This document shows positions 24,459-32,120 of a DNA stretch of 32,120 bases, piece by piece. The position numbers were made by a program, and so were the translations under genes. Position 1 is the first letter of the stretch; every line of letters starts with the position of its first letter. Source of the stretch: Prevotellaceae bacterium UBA1743 (GTDB lineage: Bacteria; Bacteroidota; Bacteroidia; Bacteroidales; Bacteroidaceae). The DNA lies in NCBI GenBank assembly GCA_002314945.1, contig DCHV01000048.1, positions 1 through 32,120 of the forward strand, read 5' to 3'. The notes below the pieces were generated by a model. That model saw only the letters and a program-made list of their open reading frames with translations, searched no databases and was not told where the DNA came from.

Positions 24459-25793
24459 TTAGAGTTCGAGTTTATAGCCATCACGATACTGGTAATGCAT
24501 CATCTTGGTAGCCTCTTCGTCGTTCATGAACTTCTGTACGATGGGGTTCCATTTTACGGGACGGTTCAGTTCATTGGCGATGTTGGCAATGTTGCAAACG
24601 GTGCAGGATGAATGTCCTGTTTCTACGGGCACATTGGGATCGATACGGGAACGCATGGAGTTGATGAACATCTGGTAGTGTCCGATCTTCAGTTCCTCGG
24701 GAGTCTCAGCATCGCTCCAGTCTCTCATCTCGAATTTCTTGTTGTTCGTGGTGAATGAGCCGCGATGAACCTCGATCCAGCCTTCTTCGCTGAATACTTT
24801 CACGCCAGCTCCTCCGTTCATGTCACCCTCCGTCATGGTGATGCCCGTGTCATACTTGAAGGTGAGTTCCTTGTTGTAGTTGTACCCTGCTGGAATCACT
24901 TCTACTGGACCACTTCCGTCCTTGCCCATCATCCATTGTGCTACGTCGAACATGTGTGCACCCCAGTCCGTCATCATGCCGCCTCCGCATACCTTGTAGT
25001 AGCGCCATGCAGCCCACATGTGTTCACCCTGTGTGTCGGATACAGTGGGGCAGATATCGTGGTGATAATATACTGATTCGGGAAGAGGGCCGAGCCACTT
25101 GTCCCAGTTCAGACCTGCGGGTACCTCTTCGTGAGGCAGGTTGCAGGCAATGGGTGAACCTGTTGTGTTGTAGGTACGTCCCACATGAGTCTGGATGTGG
25201 TAGATCTTGCCCAGTTTCCCTTCGCGGCACAGGGATGAAGCGTGCAGGAATTCCTTCCATGAGCGCTGCATACTACCCACCTGCAGAATGCGGCTGTACT
25301 TGCGAACTGCCTTGCACAGCATCTGTCCCTCGTAGATGGTCAGTGTAAGGGGTTTCTCCAGATACACATCCTTACCTGCTTTGCAAGCAGCCATAGCGAT
25401 GATGGCATGTTGATGGTCGGGAGTAGCGATTACCACACCGTCGATGTCTTCGCGTGCCAGCATATCCTGGTAGTCCTCGTACATATCCACCTTCACTTTC
25501 TTCTCGCCTTTGCCAGTGTAGTATTCCTTTACTTGCTTCTCGAAGCGGTCGCGCTTTGTGTCAAACACGTCGCATCCGGCTACTACTCTTACGCCTTCCA
25601 ACTCGATAAAGCAGTGCATCAGGTAGATGTTCTGCTGTCCCAGACCGATGAAGCCCAAATTGATTGTATCATTGGCTTCAGTCTTCTTTTTCTTTGCGGG
25701 AGCAGGTGCCACATTGGCAAATGCACTGGGTGTAGCCATCACGCCTGCAAGTCCCAAACCTGTTGTTCTCAGGAAATTTCTTCTCGATACCAT
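24459..25793 (-). CDS. Tat-exported Gfo/Idh/MocA oxidoreductase
   Basis: A 444-residue NAD(P)-dependent oxidoreductase. ATG 25793 begins the Tat-type leader SRRNFLRTTGLGLAG; the open frame extends to 25835, but only with TTG and without the leader logic. The nucleotide-binding motif LGFIGLGQQN is near residues 46-55, EKPLT marks the conserved active-site Lys, and a D-W-G-x-H segment (MMTDWGAHMFDVAQW) matches exported family members. It probably oxidises a glycoside at C3 in the periplasm, feeding the DUF1080 hydrolase encoded next. It is the first gene after the promoter at 25854-25885. Confidence 0.87.
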   Translation of the reverse strand: MVSRRNFLRTTGLGLAGVMATPSAFANVAPAPAKKKKTEANDTINLGFIGLGQQNIYLMHCFIELEGVRVVAGCDVFDTKRDRFEKQVKEYYTGKGEKKVKVDMYEDYQDMLAREDIDGVVIATPDHQHAIIAMAACKAGKDVYLEKPLTLTIYEGQMLCKAVRKYSRILQVGSMQRSWKEFLHASSLCREGKLGKIYHIQTHVGRTYNTTGSPIACNLPHEEVPAGLNWDKWLGPLPESVYYHHDICPTVSDTQGEHMWAAWRYYKVCGGGMMTDWGAHMFDVAQWMMGKDGSGPVEVIPAGYNYNKELTFKYDTGITMTEGDMNGGAGVKVFSEEGWIEVHRGSFTTNNKKFEMRDWSDAETPEELKIGHYQMFINSMRSRIDPNVPVETGHSSCTVCNIANIANELNRPVKWNPIVQKFMNDEEATKMMHYQYRDGYKLEL

Positions 25794-25853
25794 TTCGCTT
25801 ACTTTTTTATTGTTATACAGTATAAAATTCACCAAAAATACCTAATATTATTG

Positions 25854-25885
25854 CAAAGGTACGATTAAGCGAATGATTTGCCAAA
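25854..25885 (-). promoter_or_regulatory. Promoter of the Gfo/Idh-DUF1080-peptidase operon
   Basis: The minus strand has TTTG (25885-25882), a 20-base spacer and TACCTTTG (25861-25854), an exact consensus match. The -33 element sits in the palindrome CCAAAT-tt-ATTTGG (25881-25894), which could be a regulator site. A near-copy of the -7 region, AGGTACGATTAA(g/t)CGA, recurs at 25933-25948. Confidence 0.7.
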
Positions 25886-25940
25886 TTTATTTGGACAAAT
25901 CTGAGCGTGAGTACCTTCGAACGCCAGTTCAGAGGTACGA

Positions 25941-27401
25941 TTAATCGAGAGAAATATCCCCCACAATGAGCCATCCGTTTGCCAGAACTGTCCCATTTTC
26001 AACGGCAAGATTGATACCCACTTTGTTATCCTGTGTCTTATCCACGACACCTATAGCAAGGCGGTATTTCCCTTTTGGAGCATGGAATCTGGCATTGAAT
26101 ACATAGTTCGTATCCTGCTCCTTCAACCACTCCGAGGGATCAGCTTGTTCATCGACGACAATTTCTTCTGGGATGTCAGAACCCAGAGGAATCAAGGCAA
26201 ATGCCACCTTGTATTTGTAGTTCCAATGCGTGTTGTTATTAGGACACACCCCCCATCCTGAGTTTCTCCATGTGTGGGTAATCGTAGATTCCTCGTCCCG
26301 CTTGATGTTCTTGGTGTAGTTCACTTCTACGGGAGTGAGCCGGTAGCCGGCTTTCTGATTGAAGGAGTCGACCAAGTCTTTCGCCTGTTTCATCCATAGC
26401 GTGGAAGCCTCTGGTACATTTCTCAGGTCCAGGATATTGGCTCTGATTCTCTCTGCTTCCTGATACGTGAAATCCATCACCTCACGCCAGTCGCGAAACT
26501 CCTCGTTGGTATAGAGTGTCGTGTTGGGCCCTTGTGAAAGCCACCACATCGATTCGGCTATCGTGAAGTGATGAGGAAAGTAATCCATCATCAGTTGGCT
26601 TTGAGAGGGTTCAAACCACACACGGCTTCCTATGGCATCGTGGCGGAACACGATATCATCTTCGTCGGCAAGTGTTTTCAACTGAGGGTTTCCTATATCG
26701 CTGTGCGCATTGATGGCCACAATCACCTTGTCGAAATGTCGTGCGTATGATCGTGCCACCTTGTACAGTACATCGTTCTTGTTTCCCTTGTCTTTATAGA
26801 CGGCGTTGAATCCTTCTCCCCATGTACCCAAACCGCAACCATCTACATAGTCGGTTATTTCCGGGTCGTTGAACTCCTTGCCCATCGCTTCCAGAAACTT
26901 GTCCAGTTTCTCCAGGAAAACAGGGTCGTCTGCGTAGGGTGTCCATAAACCTGTGTTCGACTGATATCCCTCTGCGCCAGCCTCTATCAGATAGCGTGGA
27001 GATATGGGGATTCGATAATCCTTGTTGTCGTAATACACGCGGAAAGCGAGTTTGATGTTCCTGTCCTTGGCACCCTGTATCAGTTTCCGGAATTCCTCGT
27101 TGCAGTTCCATGCATACTTCCCTTCTTCCGGTTCGAGCAAGGCCCATGGCATTCTGATGTACAGGCTGTTTGCGTAGGCCAGGGCACCGCATTGCTTCAT
27201 TTCCTCGTAATACCGGTCTGCCGATGCGGGGATGTATCCATCTGTATAGATAGACCATCCCGTACAAGGATTGTGGATGACGGAGACTGTATCAGGGACA
27301 AAGGTAGCACGAACCACACTCGTCCGTTGCGCCACAAAGACACTTATGCAGCCTACCAACAGAGCAAGAAAGCAGGCGAGGTACAGATGCTTTTTCGACA
27401 T
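25941..27401 (-). CDS. DUF4832-domain glycoside-hydrolase-like lipoprotein
   Basis: A 486-residue protein with a hydrophobic leader and a lipobox-like LVGC (Cys18). Residues about 40-340 look like a TIM barrel related to GH42/DUF4874: WALLEPEEGKYAW, a RVYY strand, and GLGTWGEG, whose Glu could be catalytic. Residues about 345-486 form the beta-sandwich DUF4832. Its activity is unknown in my knowledge. It begins directly at the end of the GH89 gene, with no base between stop and start, so the two are translated from one message and probably act on the same glycan. Confidence 0.75.
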   Translation of the reverse strand: MSKKHLYLACFLALLVGCISVFVAQRTSVVRATFVPDTVSVIHNPCTGWSIYTDGYIPASADRYYEEMKQCGALAYANSLYIRMPWALLEPEEGKYAWNCNEEFRKLIQGAKDRNIKLAFRVYYDNKDYRIPISPRYLIEAGAEGYQSNTGLWTPYADDPVFLEKLDKFLEAMGKEFNDPEITDYVDGCGLGTWGEGFNAVYKDKGNKNDVLYKVARSYARHFDKVIVAINAHSDIGNPQLKTLADEDDIVFRHDAIGSRVWFEPSQSQLMMDYFPHHFTIAESMWWLSQGPNTTLYTNEEFRDWREVMDFTYQEAERIRANILDLRNVPEASTLWMKQAKDLVDSFNQKAGYRLTPVEVNYTKNIKRDEESTITHTWRNSGWGVCPNNNTHWNYKYKVAFALIPLGSDIPEEIVVDEQADPSEWLKEQDTNYVFNARFHAPKGKYRLAIGVVDKTQDNKVGINLAVENGTVLANGWLIVGDISLD

Positions 27402-29564
27402 TTACTTTTCCTCTATTAGTTTCAGACAAGCGGAGAGGGGGTCTTCATAGGGCTTCACTTCCGAGAGGCCCTGGGAATGACTCACCCAGTTCTCCTCCCA
27501 TGCAACGAAGTCGAAGTCCGTTCCTTCTGCCTTCGATGCAAACCAATGTTGCCATCGTGGCAGGTAGTAGTCGCGTACCAACCCTGACCAGATACGGGCG
27601 GAATAGTCATCCACGGGAGGTCCCCATACCGTCACGATTCGTTTGGCATTGTGCTCGTAGTAGTCGGCCAATTCCGACGTGCTTCCCCATTTGCGGGCAA
27701 AGCCGATCCAGTTGTCGAGCTTCAGCGTGGAATGCGAGGCCAATACTTTGTCCAGGGCAGTACCCATGGCCAGGAATTCCTCTTCCTCGGCTGTAGGATC
27801 TTCTCCCGCATCCATTTTCCCTTGGATGGTCTTCACCTTCTCCTCCATCCTTGCTCCGAGGTATTGTGCCGTGAGCTCTTCCAGGTCGGTGAGGTAGAGG
27901 GGGGAATCCTTCATTTCGTCCGAGGCTTGTGCAAAGGATTTGATGGCATTGAACAGATGCTCGTCTATCCTTATCGAACCACTGGAGCTCGAACCGGGGC
28001 GGAACTGCCATACATAGCGGGGATGGTCGGTGAAAGAGCCGTAAACGCCTTGTCTCAGTTCATTCCAGTAGTCCTTGATAGCCTGAGGCATGGCTCCGTA
28101 GCGGCACGTGCTGTAGTTCTCCAGCCACTTGTCGAGGCAGATGGAGTCGCCTGTCCATCCTGCATCGGACAGCAGTTCGTAGATCACCTCGTTGTTCTCT
28201 ATTCCTTCGGGAGCAAAGCCGAGGGCTTCCAGATTGCCTCTGTTGGAGGAGTTCAGGGCACCGAGATGGCCATTGGCATAGAAATCCAGCACACCTGTCA
28301 TACCTGTTTTGCCACCCATGTTGGGAATCACGCTATACACCCATTTCTTATGGTCGAAACCTTTGTAGAATTCCCAGTTGAAATCCGTCTTCCACCAATG
28401 TTTGTTGTAGTCGGCTGCCATGTCGAGCAGGAGCATCTTGTCATCGGGGACGCGGCTCAGCAGGGCCGAGAGGGTCTCGCAGTCCCAGATGTTTCGTTGG
28501 AAACCGAACATCCATCCCTGTATCACCCAGGTTGCATCGGGGCTACCCTCTTTCATCGTGTTATATACCTTCTCGCCATAGTCGGCCAGCATCTCATAGC
28601 GTGCAGGATCGCCCTTGTCGGGGAAGGGGATGTCCATCTCGTTGAAGCTGTCTATCAGATAGTATTCGCATTTCCCGAATTCCTTCTCCCATTCGCGGAT
28701 AAACATCGTTCCTATCTGTGCAAAGAGTTCGTTCTGCGGATCTATCATCCAGTTGTGGAAACTGCCTCCGCACCACGACATCTCCTTCAGTTCCAGATCG
28801 GGATAGAGGCGTTTCATCGCCTGTGGCACGAAGCCTCCGAAACCAGGGCAGATAGGTTTCATGCCGAGGGCACGCATCTTGCCTAAGATCTGGTGCATCA
28901 GCGCAACCTGTCCCTCATGCCATTCCATAGGCAGAGGTGTGTCCAGGCCGCTGATGTTACCCATGCGCATCCAGGGGAAGTGGGCAGGTCCTACGAAATA
29001 GTTGGAGATCTCCTCGTCCGTCAGTCCCAACTGTTTCCATACTCGTGCGGTAATGGCTTCGTTGGCCACCAGTGCCAGGGGCATATCCAGGCCGTGCAGC
29101 GCCATCCAATCGATTTCCTTGCTCCATCTATCCCAGTCCCAGTAGGGTGTGGTATAGCCGTAGGTGACGGTGTTCAGGTAATAGTGGCTTCGTGTGGGAG
29201 AGGTCACGGTCTTCCCTTCTGTATCTGTCAGTTGCTCGGGCAGTTCCAATCGTTTCCCGGACCAAGAATAGATGCCTGCTCCCTGTGATTTCACGTAGTC
29301 GTAGAAGCCGCGGCAGAGAGCCACGTTGCTGCTTCCCTCTATCTCCAACTGTCCGTCCTTCACCCTGTATGCAAACTGGTCACATCCCTCCTTCTTGTCC
29401 ATCGTGAGGGACAACTTCACGGGGAAATCCTCTCCTGCATAGTTGCGTATCACCTCCATGGCGGGTTTGGTGGACTTGGCACAGCCCATGAGCAGGACTG
29501 ACACGAATGAGACAAACGTGATTCTCCGGATGAGAGAACAGACGGTTTTGTGATTCTTCTTCAT
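27402..29564 (-). CDS. GH89 alpha-N-acetylglucosaminidase-like lipoprotein
   Basis: A 720-residue protein with lipobox LMGC (Cys28). ATG 29564 is used because the open frame upstream crosses the promoter region. NAGLU/GH89 signatures run through it: HGLDMPLALVANEA, PWMRMGN, the acid/base Glu309 in IDSFNEM, QGWMF near 349, and NMGGKTGMTG. At the position of the nucleophile Glu (human NAGLU E446, in LDLFAES) the sequence is LDMAADY, i.e. Asp385, so activity may be altered. Active relatives cut terminal alpha-linked GlcNAc from heparan or mucin glycans. It is divergent from the GH35 genes and coupled to the DUF4832 gene. Confidence 0.85.
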   Translation of the reverse strand: MKKNHKTVCSLIRRITFVSFVSVLLMGCAKSTKPAMEVIRNYAGEDFPVKLSLTMDKKEGCDQFAYRVKDGQLEIEGSSNVALCRGFYDYVKSQGAGIYSWSGKRLELPEQLTDTEGKTVTSPTRSHYYLNTVTYGYTTPYWDWDRWSKEIDWMALHGLDMPLALVANEAITARVWKQLGLTDEEISNYFVGPAHFPWMRMGNISGLDTPLPMEWHEGQVALMHQILGKMRALGMKPICPGFGGFVPQAMKRLYPDLELKEMSWCGGSFHNWMIDPQNELFAQIGTMFIREWEKEFGKCEYYLIDSFNEMDIPFPDKGDPARYEMLADYGEKVYNTMKEGSPDATWVIQGWMFGFQRNIWDCETLSALLSRVPDDKMLLLDMAADYNKHWWKTDFNWEFYKGFDHKKWVYSVIPNMGGKTGMTGVLDFYANGHLGALNSSNRGNLEALGFAPEGIENNEVIYELLSDAGWTGDSICLDKWLENYSTCRYGAMPQAIKDYWNELRQGVYGSFTDHPRYVWQFRPGSSSSGSIRIDEHLFNAIKSFAQASDEMKDSPLYLTDLEELTAQYLGARMEEKVKTIQGKMDAGEDPTAEEEEFLAMGTALDKVLASHSTLKLDNWIGFARKWGSTSELADYYEHNAKRIVTVWGPPVDDYSARIWSGLVRDYYLPRWQHWFASKAEGTDFDFVAWEENWVSHSQGLSEVKPYEDPLSACLKLIEEK

Positions 29565-29599
29565 TATGCGAATTTTGTTTTTGATTGTTATTTTGTCTG

Positions 29600-29607
29600 C
29601 AAAGGTA
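29600..29607 (-). promoter_or_regulatory. Likely -7 element of the GH89 gene
   Basis: TACCTTTG on the minus strand, 36 bases before ATG 29564. The nearest TTTG upstream is only 16 bases away, shorter than the usual 19-21, so the -33 part is not convincing. Confidence 0.5.
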
Positions 29608-29638
29608 GAAAAAATATCTGGTTCAAATGTATCGACAA

Positions 29639-29670
29639 TTTCCATGAAGTAAAAAAAAATCGTACATTTG
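29639..29670 (+). promoter_or_regulatory. Promoter of the GH35 gene pair
   Basis: TTTC (29639-29642), 20 bases, then TACATTTG (29663-29670), one mismatch from the Bacteroidetes consensus. Leader of about 10 bases before ATG 29688. Confidence 0.6.
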
Positions 29671-29687
29671 CAAAAAATAATTAGGAT

Positions 29688-31811
29688 ATGAATACAAAAC
29701 TCCTGCTCGCCGCACTCACATCGGCCGCGCTGATGTCATTCACGGGGAAGGCGCAGAAGCACTTCCAGTTCGGAACAGCCACCAACCCCCAGGGTGAGAC
29801 CATGTACGTGGATTCCAGAGGCTTTGTTATCAATGGGGAGCGTGCCATACCCGTGGCAGGCGAGATGCATTTCCAGCGTGTTCCTGCCTCCGAGTGGAGG
29901 GGCGAACTGCTCAAGATGAAGGCAGGCGGCATCGACATTGTCACTACGTATGTATTCTGGGGCAATATCGAACCTACGGAGGGATGCACGATGGATTTCA
30001 CGGGGAGCAACAATATCCGTGCCTTTGTGGAGGAATGTGGCCGCTGCGGACTGAAGGTACTCCTTCGTCTGGGGCCGTGGGCACATGGCGAATGGGCGTT
30101 GGGAGGACTACCGGAATGGATTGTGGACAAGGCCAACTCCGACCCCAAGAACTACGGGGTGCGTTCCATGGCTCCTGGCTTTATTGCTGCGGTAGGGCAC
30201 TATTTCGATGCGGTAGGCAAACAGACGAAGGGACTGATGTGGAAGGATGGCGGACCTATCGTGGGACTTCAGGTGGACAACGAATGCTTCGGGCCCTGGG
30301 AATACCTGCACGAACTCAAGCGGATGTCTGTCGAGGCTGGTTTCGACCTCCCTTTCTATACCAAGACGGACTGCCCCCGTATCTCGGGAGAGGGTGACAG
30401 AGGCGAGTTGCTTCCCCTCACGGGCAACTATGTGGATGGTTTCTGGGGCGGACTCCAGGACAGGCCAGAGGGTTTCCGTGGGTCTTTCCTGTTCCAGGAT
30501 CTTCGTTGGAATGCCGATCCCGAGGGGGATAAACCGCAGTCGTGGCTCAAGGAGGAGAAGGCATACCCCTGCCCCATTCCCGGACTCTCCTACCCCAACT
30601 TCGCGTGCGAGTTGGGAACGGGTATGATGAGTGCCTACCACCGTCGTATCGGTATCTACGACCCCGATATCCGAGCCAGTGTCATCACGCGTATCGGCAT
30701 AGGCTGCAACATGCCTGGCTATTACATGTATCACGGTGGTACCAATCCATGGTCACCCCTGGGTACCTTGGCAGAGAGCCGCAATTCGAAATACACCAAT
30801 GCCAATGACATGCCACGCCGCACATACGATTTCCAGGCACCCCTTGGCGAGATGGGCAAACCGAATCTGTGGTATCACCACCTGCGCCTCATCCACCAGT
30901 TCCTGCACGACTGGGGCGGCGGACTCTCCGAGATGACCTTCCATCTTGGGGTTTCTCCCGTGCGCAGTGCCATCCGCCGCAAAGGAGAGAGCGGGTACGT
31001 GTTTGTCAGCAACTACGAGCGTATGCTGCCTCTCGGTACCCAGAACCTGAATTTCCGTGGACAGGTCATTCACGTCCCCGATGGCTCCAGCTTCTTCTTC
31101 CCCTTTGGCATGACATATCGCTCACTCTCCATCGACTGGGCATTGGCTCAACCGTTCTGCAAGACCGCGAAAGCCATCTACTTTGTCGCTGTGGAGGGGA
31201 TTGAACCTCGGTTCAGCATCGATGGCAAGGTCGTCACACCCCCCTTGGACAAGATGTTCAAGGTGAAGGGCACTTCCATCTACGTGATGAGTCCCAAGAA
31301 GGCTCTGACGGCCTACAAGGTGGGGGACAAGGTCCTCTTCAGCCAGGGCATCCTCTATCAGGATGGGGACAGGCTGATGTGCGAGACATGGAAGGAGGAT
31401 GCTCCTGTCCCTGTTCAGAAGGTGAGGGAGGAGGACCCCGAAAGATCTGGGACAAGCCCCGTCCTCCCCGATGCCAGGGAGATGCAGAAAGCCGCTTCCT
31501 GGTCATTCACTGTCCCTGCCATGAAGGACAGCGAGGACTGGTTTGTAGAGATAGCCTACCATGGCGACATTGCCCAGGTATGGGCCGACGATGTGATGGT
31601 GGAGGATAACTTCTGGAACGGGAAGACGATGTATGTCCGTGCCTCGGAGCTTGTAGGCAAGAATGTGGAGCTCGACATTCTGCCCCTGCCCAAGAACATG
31701 TCCATCTACTTCCAGCCCGAGCTGCGCGACGAGATAGCCTCTCTCTCGGGGGATTACCTCTGCTCGCTCGATTCGATACGTCTCGTACATCGTATCAGGA
31801 AGAAATTCTGA
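29688..31811 (+). CDS. GH35 beta-galactosidase-like enzyme
   Basis: A 707-residue exported glycosidase with a signal peptide ending near GKAQ (23). GH35 landmarks are in order: VAGEMHFQRVP (57-66), TYVFWGNIEP, LGPWAHGEWALGGLPEW, the acid/base Glu199 in QVDNEC, the probable nucleophile Glu308 in ACELGTGM, and YYMYHGGTNPW. It hydrolyses terminal beta-galactosides, or related residues, in the periplasm. Non-catalytic beta-sandwich domains occupy the last 300 residues. It is followed after 22 bases by another GH35 gene in the same direction. G+C looks higher here than in the sulfatase operon. Confidence 0.9.
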   Translation: MNTKLLLAALTSAALMSFTGKAQKHFQFGTATNPQGETMYVDSRGFVINGERAIPVAGEMHFQRVPASEWRGELLKMKAGGIDIVTTYVFWGNIEPTEGCTMDFTGSNNIRAFVEECGRCGLKVLLRLGPWAHGEWALGGLPEWIVDKANSDPKNYGVRSMAPGFIAAVGHYFDAVGKQTKGLMWKDGGPIVGLQVDNECFGPWEYLHELKRMSVEAGFDLPFYTKTDCPRISGEGDRGELLPLTGNYVDGFWGGLQDRPEGFRGSFLFQDLRWNADPEGDKPQSWLKEEKAYPCPIPGLSYPNFACELGTGMMSAYHRRIGIYDPDIRASVITRIGIGCNMPGYYMYHGGTNPWSPLGTLAESRNSKYTNANDMPRRTYDFQAPLGEMGKPNLWYHHLRLIHQFLHDWGGGLSEMTFHLGVSPVRSAIRRKGESGYVFVSNYERMLPLGTQNLNFRGQVIHVPDGSSFFFPFGMTYRSLSIDWALAQPFCKTAKAIYFVAVEGIEPRFSIDGKVVTPPLDKMFKVKGTSIYVMSPKKALTAYKVGDKVLFSQGILYQDGDRLMCETWKEDAPVPVQKVREEDPERSGTSPVLPDAREMQKAASWSFTVPAMKDSEDWFVEIAYHGDIAQVWADDVMVEDNFWNGKTMYVRASELVGKNVELDILPLPKNMSIYFQPELRDEIASLSGDYLCSLDSIRLVHRIRKKF

Positions 31812-31833
31812 CATAAATATACCATAGACAAAT

Positions 31834-32120
31834 ATGAAGAAGAGAACCGTGTTGCTCCTCGTGAGTTTGCTTATGATGGTGGGAAACGCTTTGGCGCAAG
31901 GCAAGGCGAAACATACCTTCGAGATCAAGGGAGGTAATTTTGTGTACGACGGGAAACCGACGATGATCTACTCAGGCGAGATGCACTATTCGCGTGTGCC
32001 GGCCCCCTATTGGCGACACAGGCTGAGGATGATGAAGGCCATGGGACTCAACACCGTGGCTACCTACGTTTTCTGGAGCTATCACGAGGTGGCTCCGGGG
32101 CAGTGGGATTGGAAATCGGA
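31834..32120 (+). CDS. GH35 beta-galactosidase-like enzyme, cut by window end
   Basis: The first 95 codons of a second GH35 gene. A signal peptide ends near ALAQ (22), followed by the family start: FVYDGKP, YSGEMHYSRVP and TYVFWSYHE. It differs clearly from the first copy (SGEMHYSRVP versus AGEMHFQRVP; the typical WSYHE replaces WGNIEP), so it is a paralogue with perhaps another linkage preference, not a recent duplication. The 3' part lies outside the window. Confidence 0.9.
   Translation, partial: MKKRTVLLLVSLLMMVGNALAQGKAKHTFEIKGGNFVYDGKPTMIYSGEMHYSRVPAPYWRHRLRMMKAMGLNTVATYVFWSYHEVAPGQWDWKS

Overview
The window looks like chromosomal DNA of a gut-type Bacteroidales bacterium. Promoters fit the Bacteroidetes TTTG-N19/21-TAnnTTTG pattern. 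Coding content includes PCMD- and PorT-type surface proteins, a Ser-type sulfatase with its anaerobic maturase, DUF1080, GH89 and GH35 enzymes, and meso-diaminopimelate dehydrogenase. The genus cannot be named from the sequence alone.

Layout. (1) 1-1641: a truncated fragment of a Gate-domain gene and a YfaP/DUF2135-like lipoprotein gene. The fragment is an inverted, about 93% identical copy of the 3' end of the intact gene at 1642-2586. (2) 1642-12391, minus strand: an 11-gene, nearly gapless operon with one well-matched promoter at 12410-12441. In transcription order it encodes an SDR, an AttH/DUF7064-like protein, a PEP-synthase/rifampin-phosphotransferase-like enzyme, a BaiE-like SnoaL dehydratase with all catalytic residues, a flavodoxin-ferredoxin protein (EFR1 type), HypA, HypB, a 4Fe-4S protein, an Old Yellow Enzyme family reductase, a second SDR and a Gate-domain membrane protein. 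(3) 12545-19496, minus strand: PCMD lipoprotein, PorT-type barrel, second barrel, sulfatase maturase and S1_4-type arylsulfatase, with a divergent AraC regulator at 19738-20649. (4) 20790-25793, minus strand: Gfo/Idh oxidoreductase, DUF1080 lipoprotein, exported bleomycin-hydrolase-type peptidase and meso-DAP dehydrogenase. (5) 25941-32120: GH89-like and DUF4832 genes on the minus strand, divergent from two tandem GH35 genes on the plus strand, the last cut by the window end.

How it may work together. The most interesting part is the 11-gene operon. Its SDRs, OYE-type reductase and BaiE-like dehydratase are the enzyme classes of bacterial bile-acid 7-dehydroxylation. The CoA ligase and transferase of that pathway are absent, and a phosphotransferase-like enzyme and nickel chaperones are present instead. 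Next to a sulfatase operon with its own regulator, this suggests (inference only) desulfation of a sulfated steroid-like or other polycyclic alcohol followed by intracellular oxidation, dehydration and reduction. The right-hand glycosidases look like an ordinary host or plant glycan locus, except that the GH89 protein has Asp where the family nucleophile Glu is expected.
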